A stretch of DNA of 64,000 bases, from the NCBI GenBank assembly GCA_965250245.1, contig OZ252296.1:5084001-5148000 (forward strand), given 5' to 3'. Position numbers and translations under genes: made by a program. Below the pieces are notes generated by a model that was not told where the DNA came from, did not search any database, and saw only the letters and a list, made by a program, of their open reading frames with translations. Source of the stretch: JABDIP01 sp965250245 (GTDB lineage Bacteria > Pseudomonadota > Alphaproteobacteria > DSM-16000 > Inquilinaceae). Positions 43,282 through 53,900 of the stretch are shown one piece after another. Within the stretch, counting starts at the first letter, position 1, and each line of letters begins with the position of its first letter.

Positions 43282-44334
43282 ATGACTTCGGAAATGCGAC
43301 GGATCGTGCTGGCGAAGCGGCCGGAGGGCGCGCCGACGGCGGAGAATTTCCGGCTGGAGACGGCGCCAATGCCCGAGCCGGGCGAAGGCGAGGTGCTGGC
43401 GCGGGTGCTCTATCTCTCGCTGGACCCCTATATGCGCGGCCGCATGGACGACGCGAAATCCTATGCCCAGGCCGTGGAGATCGGCGGCACCATGGAGGGC
43501 GGCTGCGTCGCCGAGGTGGAGGTCTCCAACGATCCCGGGCTCAAGCCGGGCGACATCGTCATGGGCATGTTCGGCTGGGCCAGCCATGGCGTCGCCAAGG
43601 CGAAGTCCCTGCAGAAGCTGGACCCGTCGCTGGCCCCGATCTCAACGGCGCTGGGCGTGCTGGGCATGCCCGGCCTGACCGGCTGGGTCGGGCTGAAGGA
43701 GTACGGCCGGCCAAAGGCGGGCGAGACCCTGGTCGTTTCGGCCGCCACCGGCGCGGTCGGGTCGATGGTCGGCCAGCTCGGCAAGATCCACGGGCTCAGG
43801 GTCGTCGGCGTCGCCGGCGGGGCGGAGAAATGCGCCTACGCAGTCGAGACTCTGGGCTTCGACGCCTGCATCGACCACCGCGCCGCCGCCGACGCCAGGG
43901 CGCTGCGCTCCGCACTCGCCGAGGCCTGCCCGGACGGCATCGACATCTATTGGGAGAATGTCGGCGGCAAGACCCTGGAAGCCGTCGTGCCGTTGATGAA
44001 CATCGGCGGCCGCATCCCCGTCTGCGGCATGATCGCCTGGTACAATCGCGGCGTGATGGGGGCCGGGGAGCAGCCCGGCGGCGACCGCCTGCCGCGAATG
44101 TGGCGCACCATCCTGGTCAACCGCCTGTCGGTGAACGGCTTCATCATCTTCGACCACTTCCACCGCTACCCGGAATTCGCCAGGGAGGTCGGCGGCTACC
44201 TCCGCGACGGCCGCCTCACCTATCGGGAGACGGTGGCGGAGGGCCTGGAGTCCGCCCCGGAAGCCTTCATGGCAATGCTGCAGGGCGGCAATCTCGGCAA
44301 GCAGCTTGTCCGGGTGTCTGAGCCGAGCGGGTAA
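43282..44334 (+). CDS. zinc-free medium-chain NADP-dependent oxidoreductase
   Basis: 350 residues from the ATG at 43282, preceded by AGGGAGGATC. The leading open extension is rejected. Marks of the leukotriene B4 dehydrogenase/CurA-type group are LYLSLDPYMRGRMDDAKSY, the nucleotide-binding SAATGAVGSMVGQLGKIHG, YWENVGGKTLEAVVPLMN, VCGMIAWYN and the C-terminal MLQGGNLGKQLVRV. The zinc ligands of classical ADH are absent, as normal in this group. It reduces activated double bonds of enones or related compounds with NADPH; substrate here is unknown. It is convergent with the next lipoprotein gene. Confidence 0.9.
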   Translation: MTSEMRRIVLAKRPEGAPTAENFRLETAPMPEPGEGEVLARVLYLSLDPYMRGRMDDAKSYAQAVEIGGTMEGGCVAEVEVSNDPGLKPGDIVMGMFGWASHGVAKAKSLQKLDPSLAPISTALGVLGMPGLTGWVGLKEYGRPKAGETLVVSAATGAVGSMVGQLGKIHGLRVVGVAGGAEKCAYAVETLGFDACIDHRAAADARALRSALAEACPDGIDIYWENVGGKTLEAVVPLMNIGGRIPVCGMIAWYNRGVMGAGEQPGGDRLPRMWRTILVNRLSVNGFIIFDHFHRYPEFAREVGGYLRDGRLTYRETVAEGLESAPEAFMAMLQGGNLGKQLVRVSEPSG

Positions 44335-44340
44335 GTCGCG

Positions 44341-45027
44341 CTAGCCCGGCGGGACGCAGTCGTCGCCGCCGCGCAGGTCGCAGAGGCGGAAGCGGGTGAG
44401 CTGACTCCAGAAGATGAAGGCGGCGTTGACGTCGTCCCAGCTGTCGTGGGAGCCGCCGAGGTCCTTGCCGCCGACGCGCCGGTCGATCACCGCGCCCAGG
44501 GTCTGGGAGGTGACGGAATCGGTGACCCGCGCCTCCACCATGGCGTCGCCGCCGAAGGTCGGCTCGCCGGTGACGAACTGGGCCGCCGAGGACAGCACGA
44601 AGGCCGACGGCACCACCGTCGACACCACGTCCAGGGCCGGGTTGGACCGCTCCGCGCCGGTCAGCGCAAACTGGATGCGCAGGGTGCCGTATTGCGGCTC
44701 GCTGACCATGGTGTAGTCCTTGGACAGCTCCTGATACATGAGGCCATACAGGTTGTTGGCCAGGCGCTGCAGATCCTCGTTCGGCATCTCCGCGGTCGCC
44801 GGCGCGCCCCACAGCGTCACCGGGTCCAGCAGGATCTTGTCATAGGCCGACCAGTCGATGTCGTGCTCCCAATAGCGGAACGCTGCGTCGTCCTCGTCGC
44901 CCGGAGACAGCAGGCTGTAATCGGCGAGGAACCCGGAATGGGTCACCTTGGTGGACTGCGCGGTCGCCGCGCAACCGGCGAGGATCAGGACAAGCAGCGG
45001 CACTGTCAGGGCGGGACCGGTACGCAT
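44341..45027 (-). CDS. DUF3313-type lipoprotein
   Basis: 228 residues. A lipoprotein signal is clear: MRTGPALTVPLLVLILAGC, with Cys at residue 19; GAGGT lies 7 bases before the ATG. The rest resembles DUF3313 outer-membrane lipoproteins: SGFLADYSLLSPGDEDDAAFRYW and DWSAYDKILLDPVTLW. It is likely anchored in the outer membrane facing the periplasm. The function is not established. Confidence 0.82.
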   Translation of the reverse strand: MRTGPALTVPLLVLILAGCAATAQSTKVTHSGFLADYSLLSPGDEDDAAFRYWEHDIDWSAYDKILLDPVTLWGAPATAEMPNEDLQRLANNLYGLMYQELSKDYTMVSEPQYGTLRIQFALTGAERSNPALDVVSTVVPSAFVLSSAAQFVTGEPTFGGDAMVEARVTDSVTSQTLGAVIDRRVGGKDLGGSHDSWDDVNAAFIFWSQLTRFRLCDLRGGDDCVPPG

Positions 45028-45331
45028 GGATGACCTCGTGCTGTGAACGGCGGGGCCTGCTGATCGGGCCGGGCGAAATGCGCCCGACGGACCCGATGCG
45101 GCGACAGCAGCCGTCCCGACACTAGGGTCGCGGACCTGCAGATATCGTTAATGGAAGGTTGGCGCCGGCTGCCGGGCCGACGCCCTGTATGTGCCGGAAA
45201 ATGGCGGATTTCCGGGCTACCGAAGCGCAGCCCTCCAAATCGTTGCCAAGGCGCCCGGCCTTTTCACCATTGTTTGAACATTGGTGTTCCGGGCTGGGGC
45301 GATCCGGACCGCCTTCGCCGGATCGGGCGCT
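45028..45331. other. intergenic region, hairpin only
   Basis: No gene was found. It carries a hairpin CGATCCGG / CCGGATCG (about 45300-45325) just past the AAA gene stop with no T run, and an imperfect palindrome CCATTGTTTGAACATTGG (45269-45286). The leader of the DUF3313 gene takes up the rest. Confidence 0.5.
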
Positions 45332-47398
45332 CTAGAACCCGATCCGGCCGCGGGCGGTGGGCTTGGCGGCAGCCTCGCGGGCCAGGCGCTCGACGAGGGC
45401 GTCCGGTCCCGGCCGGGTGTCCTCGAAGCGGATCTGGCGGGCGACCACGGCGAAATCGCCGGGGGTCAGGTTGGCGATGCCGTCCAGGGCCGCCGGCGCC
45501 TGCGCTCCGAAGAAGGTCGTGAAGGCACGCGCCGCCTTTTCCGGCGACAGGGCCGCCAGCTCGATCTTGAAGACGAAGCGGCGCAGCGCCGCCGGGTCCA
45601 GCTTGCCGCCATGGTTGGTGGCCGCGATGAAGGGCAGGGGATGGTGGTCCATCCAGGTCAGCAGCTCGTTGACCTGGCTGACCTCCCAGCTCCGCTGCGC
45701 CATGCCGCGGTCGAACAGCAGCGAGTCCAGCTCGTCGAACAGCAGCACGGTTCCGTACTGGGCGGCCTCGGCGAAGGCGCGGGCGATCTGCTGCTCGGTC
45801 TCGCCGATCCACTTGGACAGCAGGTCCGAGGCCCGCTTGACCACCAGCGGCCGGTCCAGCCGGTCTGCGATGTGGCGCGCAAGGGCGGTCTTGCCGGTGC
45901 CCGGCGGGCCGGTCATCAGCAGCGAGACATCGAGCGGCGCGTCGTCGGCCGCCAGCTTGTCCACCAGGGCCGCGATCGACACGTCGGCCTCGTACAGGCC
46001 GAGGTCGAGCGCCCGCCCGCCGGAGCGCGCCGGCGGACGCGGACGGCCGTGGCGCATGCCGGAGACCAGCGCGTCCACGGCACGCTCCGCATCGGCCTCG
46101 CCGCCCTCGGCCAGGCAGGCGGTGCGCACGGCGTTGCGGGCGACCGTGGTCGCCTCCGGCGCGGTGTCGGCCAGCCGCAGCAGCGCCGCGTCGGACAGGC
46201 GCAGGTTCTCCTCACGCGCGATGCGGCGGAAGATGCGGCGGCGGGCCGCCGGCATCGGCAGGTCCATGCGCAGCACGAAGCTCATGCGTCGGAGGAAGGC
46301 CGGATCGACATTGGCGATGTTGTTCGAGGTCCAGACGGTCGGCACCGGGTTGGTCTCGAACAGCCGGTTGACGAAGACCTTCGAGCCCTTGCGGCGGCCG
46401 CCCACGACATCGATGGCGGCGTCGCCGACCATGTCCTCCATCTCGTCGAATAGCAGCACCGCGTCGCGGCTGCCGGCCAGCACGCGCTGGGCCAGCTTCA
46501 GCGCCGTCACCCGGTCCCAGCGGTTCGGCTCCTCGCCGTCATCGGTGACCTCGCCGACCTGGTAGAGCCGGGCGCCGGCGGCCTCGGCCAGGACCTTGGC
46601 AAGCTCGGTCTTGCCGGTGCCGGGCGGGCCGTAGAACAGGATGTTGATGCCGGCCACGCCGCCGCGCAGGGCGCCCGACAGGGTCCGGCGCAGCAGGTCG
46701 ACGGCGTCGGCATGCTCGGTGAAGTCGGCAAGCGTCAGCGTCGGCCGGGCGCGGGCGCCGACCAGGCATTCGATCAGCGCCTCGTCATCCGCCGGCACAC
46801 GATCCAGCGCGCGATGCAGGGCCTCGGTGGGGTAGACGTCGAGCTCGCCATTGCGGCCGGCCGACAGCTCGATCAGGCCGAGCCGCACCGGTTGGCTCTG
46901 CACCATCGCGCCGGCCGACGGGACGCCGGACAGGGCGCCGATCAGGGCGACGAAGTCGAGCCCATCCGACCGCAGGCGGCGGGTCAGGGACGCCGGCAGC
47001 GACAGCCGGTTGATCCCGACCACGGCCTCGAGCAGCCGCGCATCGTCCTCGGCCAGGCCCAGCAGGTCGGCCAGCCGGCCGCACAGCGCGAGCAGCGGCG
47101 AGGGCCGCTCCGCGGTCTCCGGATCGGGATCGGACAGGACCGCGACGAGGCGGTCCCACGGCGACACGACGGCGACGACGGCACCGTCGGCCGCCCGCGG
47201 CCGGGCGCGCAGGAACGACCAGCCGCGCGGCGCCGGCGGGGGCGGCGCCACGTCATCCTCCTCCGGCGGCAGCGGCAGGCCCAGGTGGCCGCCATTGCTC
47301 CGGCACCATTGCAGGACCGCCTCGGCGATCGGCGATCCCTCAACGGCCTCTTGTGTCACCAGGCGCAGGATGCGCCGTACCAGCATCAAACTGCCCAT
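45332..47398 (-). CDS. tandem AAA+ ATPase of unknown function
   Basis: 688 residues. An N-terminal ~215-residue domain, not recognised and with a Pro-rich segment near residue 50, precedes two AAA+ modules. Module 1 (~220-400): Walker A YGPPGTGKTELAK, Walker B LLFDEMEDM, and the NNIANVDPAFLRRM region with a candidate arginine finger. Module 2 (~470-660): TGPPGTGKTALAR, pore-1-like KWIGETEQQ, LLFDELDSLL, and NHGGKLDPAALRRF. Both modules look competent for ATP binding and hydrolysis, so it is probably a hexameric unfoldase or remodelling factor, with a substrate set by the N-domain. It is downstream of the RHS gene on the same strand, 551 bases away. Confidence 0.82.
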   Translation of the reverse strand: MGSLMLVRRILRLVTQEAVEGSPIAEAVLQWCRSNGGHLGLPLPPEEDDVAPPPPAPRGWSFLRARPRAADGAVVAVVSPWDRLVAVLSDPDPETAERPSPLLALCGRLADLLGLAEDDARLLEAVVGINRLSLPASLTRRLRSDGLDFVALIGALSGVPSAGAMVQSQPVRLGLIELSAGRNGELDVYPTEALHRALDRVPADDEALIECLVGARARPTLTLADFTEHADAVDLLRRTLSGALRGGVAGINILFYGPPGTGKTELAKVLAEAAGARLYQVGEVTDDGEEPNRWDRVTALKLAQRVLAGSRDAVLLFDEMEDMVGDAAIDVVGGRRKGSKVFVNRLFETNPVPTVWTSNNIANVDPAFLRRMSFVLRMDLPMPAARRRIFRRIAREENLRLSDAALLRLADTAPEATTVARNAVRTACLAEGGEADAERAVDALVSGMRHGRPRPPARSGGRALDLGLYEADVSIAALVDKLAADDAPLDVSLLMTGPPGTGKTALARHIADRLDRPLVVKRASDLLSKWIGETEQQIARAFAEAAQYGTVLLFDELDSLLFDRGMAQRSWEVSQVNELLTWMDHHPLPFIAATNHGGKLDPAALRRFVFKIELAALSPEKAARAFTTFFGAQAPAALDGIANLTPGDFAVVARQIRFEDTRPGPDALVERLAREAAAKPTARGRIGF

Positions 47399-47949
47399 CG
47401 GTCATCCAACCTTTCGGGTCCGCGGAATGCCGGCGGGCGCGGCGATGCCACGCAATGCCGAAGAGCCCGGGGACCGGGTTCATAAAGGTCTGTCGGGGAT
47501 GACGACGCCGGGTCCGACCCGGCGAACGCGCGTCAGCGCGCGGGCAGAGTCCAGACACGGACGGGCGTCATGCCCCACAATCTCGTGTCGCTCACAAGCA
47601 TGCGCTTGCCTCTGAAAGTGACGGTCCCGAGGAACGGCCTCGGGGGGAGGTCGATGTACGGGAGACGGGAAGGGGAGTCAAGGGACAGACCCCATCGCTG
47701 GCCGAATCCGAGCCGTCGAGATCGGCCACACGAAACTGGCGAAGGCGGCATTCAATCGGATCGCCGCCTCTGCCATAGCATCAGAACAGGGTGCCGGCCC
47801 GCGGCTGCGTATGGCGGTGGACCGGGTGCATACGCCGCTTTCGGACAAGCGTTTGGCAACGCCAAGTCCATCGCCGGTGCGATCCGTCGACCGCGCCCCG
47901 CCCTACCGTTGGCGGACCGGGACGCGAACACCGCATGTGGCGATCGAGC
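47399..47949. other. 551-bp gap after the RHS gene, no convincing gene
   Basis: No open frame on either strand here has a good start, codon pattern and family. An immunity gene would be expected directly downstream of an RHS toxin tip, on the minus strand, and none is seen. The short open frames present overlap each other. It may hold the AAA gene promoter and decayed sequence. Confidence 0.45.
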
Positions 47950-50900
47950 CTACAAGGCATGGCAACAAGGCCCGGTGTTCTCAATGCTGTTTTCGTCAAC
48001 GTTGGTATCGCTAAGGGTAAGACCCCCGGGTGCTGGGAATGGCGTCCCGACCCCGGCCGTCACACCCTCGAAGTCAAGAGTCCCTGGAGTAAGGAACACC
48101 GAAATACTGATAGGGCCAATATTAACGTTGACGTTGCCCGTATGTCCGGCGATGTCCGTCACCCTGTCTCCCTTGAAAACTCCCACGAATGCATCGGCTG
48201 ATGCGTTGATGCCGGCACCCGCGCCGAAGGCGTTGAAGTCGGCAATCTGTGTACAGAACAGATTGAAGGAAACCGCCTTTCCAGCACTGCCCTCAAATCC
48301 GCCGGTTGGACCCACAGCGCTCGTTCCGACGCCGGCCACCAAGAGCAGCTCCAATCCGAGCGGATCGGTGAAATTGCCTGGGCTGTTGCGGGCATATCGA
48401 TAGAGATTCGGATCGCCGCCCAGATATCCGATCGGATCTTCCTGCAGGAACCGCCCGGCGACACCGTCATAGTGTCGGGCACGATAGAAATAGAGCCCGC
48501 TTTCGGCGTCGAACTCCCGTCCCGTGAAGGTGTACGGGTTTTCAAGCAGCCCGAATTCGTCCGCTACGGTGCCAAACGCGGTGTAGAGGTAGGAGCGCAC
48601 CGGCTCACCGGCGGAGTCGGTCAGCGCCACCACACTGCCGAGCACATCGGTATGATAGTGGAACTGTTCCGTCAGGGCGAAGAGTCCATCACCATCGACA
48701 TCCCGCTGCATCAACAGCGGATCGTCGATATCGGGGCCGTGAGTATACCGCGCCCTGAGCACGTTGGACCCGTCATACTCCAGCAAGATGTCCTCACCGT
48801 CGTAGACATACCGGGTGACGACGCCGTTGACGTCCTTCTCGATCCGCCGGCCCAGCGCGTCGTACCGGTAGGCGGCAAACGTGCCGTCCGGAAAGTCAAC
48901 CCGAACAAGCCGGTTTTCCGCGTCGTGCGTGTAGGCGGTCACGGCTCCGGTGCAGGCACCGGCCTGATCGCGCAGTGTGCGGCTTTCCCGATTGCCGTTG
49001 GCATCGTAGTCGTAGCAATAGACCTCGTCCTGGAGCAGGCGGTTGCCCGCTCCGATTGTCGCGTCGACCGCCTGCCCCGGCCAACGCAGAAGGTTTCCGG
49101 CCGGATCGTGGGCGAACGACTCCGCCGGCGTGAAGGGCACCGGATGGGTTGCGGTGACCAACTGGTCGAACGCTTCGTAGCCATAGTCCAGCACCGCCTC
49201 CACGACCAGATCCGATCGGGTCTGGGTCAATCGGTCAACCCGGCTCGCCGGCGTGTAGTCGTAGTCGAAGCTCGCCAGGATCGAAGCCCCGGCTCCATGC
49301 TCGATCAGGTCCGGGCGTGACGCGGCATCGTATCCAAAGACGCTCGCTATGCCGTTCGGCCGGGTGATTCCCGACCGGCGGCCGGCTTCGTCGTATGCAA
49401 TCACGATTGCCGAGGCCAGGCCGGGCGGCAGCACGCTCTCCATAAAATTGCGTGCGCTGTACTGGTAGACCGTGACTCCCGTCGGGTCCGTCAAGGTCAA
49501 TCGATTGTCATTGGAATCGTATGTGCTGACCAGGTCGACCGCCGGCTGCGCCGGGGACCCGGACGTCGAGACGAGCCTCACCCGGCCGATCGCGTCACGC
49601 TCTATCGTCAGCGCGCTGTCGACATCGCTCACCGATGTCAGATTGCCGTCCTGGTCGTAGCCGTAGGTGCGAACGGTCTGCCCCGGCGCGCCGGCATCGA
49701 AGATCTGCCGAACGATCTGATCGGCCGCGTCGTACTCGAACTCGGTGCGGCGACCGCGCCGGTCGGTAACGCTCCGCAGGTTGCCTGCGGCGTCATAGGT
49801 GTTGAACTCCGACAGGTTCAGCGGGTCAATGGTCTGGATCAGCCGATCCCGTTCATCAAACACGAATTCGGTGACATTGCCGTTGCCGTCGGTGACGAAC
49901 TGCAGGTTTCCGGCAATGTCGTAGTCCAGGCAGGTCACGCCCGGTGTGCCGCAGAGCGGCGCCGGATCCGTATTGGTCGGCTCCACCAGCTTGGTGAGCC
50001 GGTTCATCTGATCATATTCAAACCGCATGACGCGCAGCGCCTGGTCGGTGATCGTGACCAGATTGCCGGCCGGGTCATAGGAGCTGATTCTCACGTTGCC
50101 GAGATTGTCCGTGGATTGCGTCTCTCGGCATGTGACGGGATCGTAGCCCACGGTACGGGCAACCTCCTGCGCCGTCCCGACCGCCGCGGCCACCCGGGTC
50201 AGAAATCCCGGGCAGGCCGCGTCCTGGTAAGCGAATTCACTTCGGTTGCCGTCCGCGTCGATGGACTCGATCAGATTGCCGGATTGGTCGTAGTCGAGAA
50301 GGATGGTGCCGTCTCTGGGATCGGAAACGCGGATGAGCCTGCTGAAGAGCGGCTCATGTTCGAACGTGATGACACGCTCCTCAGGTTGCCCGATGGCAAG
50401 GCGTCGCTCACGGATATTGCCGAGGAGATCGTATTCCGCCGACCGGAAGAAACCGCGCGGCGAGGTGACCAGGGTCGGCCTGCCGTCGTCGTTGCGCTCT
50501 ATGCCGACAAGCCGGCCAAGCCCGTCCGTGACCTCCGTCGCCCCGCCAAATCGATCGAGCGTGAAGCGGAGCTCGTTGCCGTTGGGGTCGGTGAAGACGG
50601 AAATCGCGTCTTCCGGCACCTCGAATGGCGCCGGGGTTGTCTTTCCGCCAATGCCCTGCATCGGATTGACGACCCCGACAAGCTCCCGCGGAGCGAGCCG
50701 GACCAGCGAGCCATCCGCGCGGCGGCCACCGATCGCGCGGCCTGCGAAATTGTATTCGTAATGCGTGACAAAGCCGCGTTTCGAGGTCTGGGAGATCATT
50801 CGATGGCGTTCGTCATAGGCGAACTGCCGAATGCTGCCGTCAGGATCGGTGATCTTGATCAGGTTTCCGGCCGCGTCATGCTCAAAGAAGGTGAAGCGCC

Positions 50901-53900
50901 CTGCCGGGTCCTCGATGCTGGAGATCAATCCGCCCGTGTAGGTAAGCGTCGTTACCAATCCTGCCGGGTCGGTGATCGTCGTCAGACGGCCGGCCACGTC
51001 ATAGCCATAGGTCGTCTGATTGCCGTTGCGGTCGACCACCGAGGTCTGAAGACCGTCGGTGTCGAAATTGAATGTCGTGCCATCCTTCATCCGGCGGCTG
51101 AAGGTGCCCCCCACGCTCCGGGTCAATCTCGAGAAATCGCCCTGGGGTGTTGAGAAGGTCCCCGCCGCTGTGCCGATCGCATCGGCGAGGGAACTCACAA
51201 GAATCGTGCTGGACATCCCGTCTCCGCGCACGAAGAGATTCTTCAGACCGTCACCGGCGATGTCGTCGAACTGAAGCTCGTCGATGTCGCCGAACTGGGT
51301 CGGCACGTCCAGGCGATCCGGCACGTTGCCCACGCCGTCGTTGAAATAGAGGAGAACGGTCGCGAGGCCGAAATTGAACCGATAGGAGACGACGAAATCG
51401 CCGTCGCCGTCGCCGTCGATGTCGGTCGCATCCTGAAGGATGAAATCGCCGGAGTCGCCGGGGAGGGAGCTGTCCTGAATGATCGCCAGGTTGGGTCGAT
51501 CGGGCAGATCGCGCGCGAAATTCCCTTCGCCATCGCCCCAATAGTACTGCAGAGCAGCCTGCGTCGAGACGCCAATCGCGACCAGATCGAGGTTGCCGTC
51601 ACCGTCGACGTCCACGGGCTTGGTGAGGCTGTCCTGCGCGACGCCGCTAAAGGGACCGGTGACCGGCGTGAAATTGCCAAGCCCATCGTTGAGCGCGACG
51701 GCAAAGCTGGACCGCAAACCCTGGGTGACGAGTTCATGGACAACCAGATCGACCGCCCCGTCGTTGTTGATGTCTGCCGGGAACAGGTTGATGACGCTCT
51801 CCCCGGTGACATTCGAGATGTCGCGTTCGATCGGGAAGGCCCCGCTGCCGTCGCTCAGGAGCAACGTTATGCCGGCGGAGAAACGGCTTGCCAGGACGAT
51901 GTCGTCGATGCCGTCGCCGTCGAAGTCGGCGGCCTTGATCACTGCCGAACCGATGGTCGCACTGACCGGTATCGTGGTCGGCGCATCGAAGAATCCGGCG
52001 GTCAATCCGGGAAAGAACTTGAGCTCGGAGACCCCGACGTCCGAGACCAGGACATCTGTTACGCCATCGCCGTTGAAGTCACCGGGAATGACTTCCGATG
52101 TCGTCGCCTCGCAGCCCTCGCCGCAACTCACCGTGTCGCTGGTCTTGAGGACCCGATTGACCGGGAAACCACCGTCCCCGTCGCCCAGAAACAGGCGCAC
52201 GAAGCTCTCGCCGGTGTCCGGGATATCGCCTTCCTCGGCAAATGAGACAAGGAAGTCCCTGATGCCGTCGCCGTTGAAGTCGGCCGCGGGCGACACGAAA
52301 TCCTCGATCGGTGCCTCACCGATCGAGCCGTAGTCAAAGTCCCGGAATTCCGGCTGCTCGTTGAGGGTGATGCCGGGATAGCGGAACATCGACCCGTCCC
52401 CTCGCAGCAGCAGCGCCTGTGTGCCGCGCGCAACCAGGCGATCGAAACCGTCAATGTTCCATCCAGCGCCGAACGGGCTGGTCTGCTGATTGTTGACAAT
52501 GACCTCGCCGAGCTGGGATGAGGTCAGTCGAGATACCTGGTAGTTGCTCGTCTTGAGCAACTGGAACGGATAGACTCCGGACGCAAACGGGCTGGCATCG
52601 AATTGCACGGATTGCCTGATCGTGGCGAGACCGTCGGGTATCCCCGTTCCCCTCGTGAAGAGCTCCTCGCCGCGATCGATGCCTCCGACCCGCAGACGCG
52701 TCGAATACGCAGTGGCGCGGGCGGCAATCGGCACGATGACGGTGTCCGAAATCACCACAGGTTGGGGATCTGCGGTGAGGCTGTCGTAGGTGAGTTCAGG
52801 ACTGCGTGTCTCGCCGAACGACGTGTATCCGACCAGTTCATGGGTGACCGTGAGACCACCAGTACCGACTGCCATGGTCGAACCAACAAGCTTGTCGCAA
52901 CAGGTTTCGAAATTCTCGGCGAGGAAGCCCTTCCCGTCGGTTGCGGGCGCCAGCCTGGCGTGCCAATCGGCCGCGACGATGCCGCCGGCGATCGTTTCGG
53001 TGACACTTCCGTCGGTGCTGACACGACCGATTCCGACGACCCCGAATTCGCCGCGCTCGGGATCCAGCGACCATGTCTGGGCAATGCTGCCCGGGGTCAG
53101 ATTGTCGGTGTTGGGCATGGTCAGCGCCGCCGGCGGGTCGAAGGTGACGCCGACGGGCTGGATGGTGATCAGCAGGCCGGGCTCCAGGAACTCCGGCAGG
53201 GCGGCCGGGGCCAGGGCCAAGGGCACCTCGGAGATCGACAACTGGCCGGTGAAGTCGTCGCCGTCCGGGCCGAAGGCCGAGAACGGCGCGACCGTCAGCG
53301 TGACGCCGAGCTCCGCATTCGTCACCACCGTCTCCACCTGCGGGTCCACGGTGGTCAGACTGGCCGTCGCGATGCGCGGCAGGAAGAACGGCCGCTCGAC
53401 CGCGTTGGTGACCCCGGCCAGCAGGGTGAGCGCCTCGCGGAAGCCGGCATAGGGCGAGCCGTCTGGCGCCGGGTTGGCGGTCGACGCGTCGATGTCGAAG
53501 ACCTGCTGTCCGCTGGGCACGCCGGACAGCACGAAATTGCCGGCCGCGTCGGAGACGGCGCTGATGCCGGTGTTCAGCAGGCTGACCGTCGCGCCGACGA
53601 TCGGCGTCTCGACGCCGTCGACGAAGTCGTTGGTGTCCAGAAGCCGGCCCGACAGGGCCGTGATGCCGCCGGGTGCCGCGCCGACCACCGTGATGATGAC
53701 GGATTCCGAGTCCGTCAGCACGCCGTCGCTGGCGATGAAGGTGAGGGCGATGTCGCCGACCTGGCTCTCGCCGGGGGTGAAGCTGAACGCGCCCGTCGCG
53801 GCGTTGAGGGTCATGCCATCGGGTAGGGGCGCCGGAGATGCCGCGAATGTCGGGATGTCGCCATTGCCGTCGGTGGCCGACAGCGTGAAGGCGAGCGATG

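Noticed and set aside
47570..48403. 277-residue + strand open frame over the RHS 3' end
   Set aside because: Most of it is antisense to the RHS gene; composition is random-like and no family is seen.
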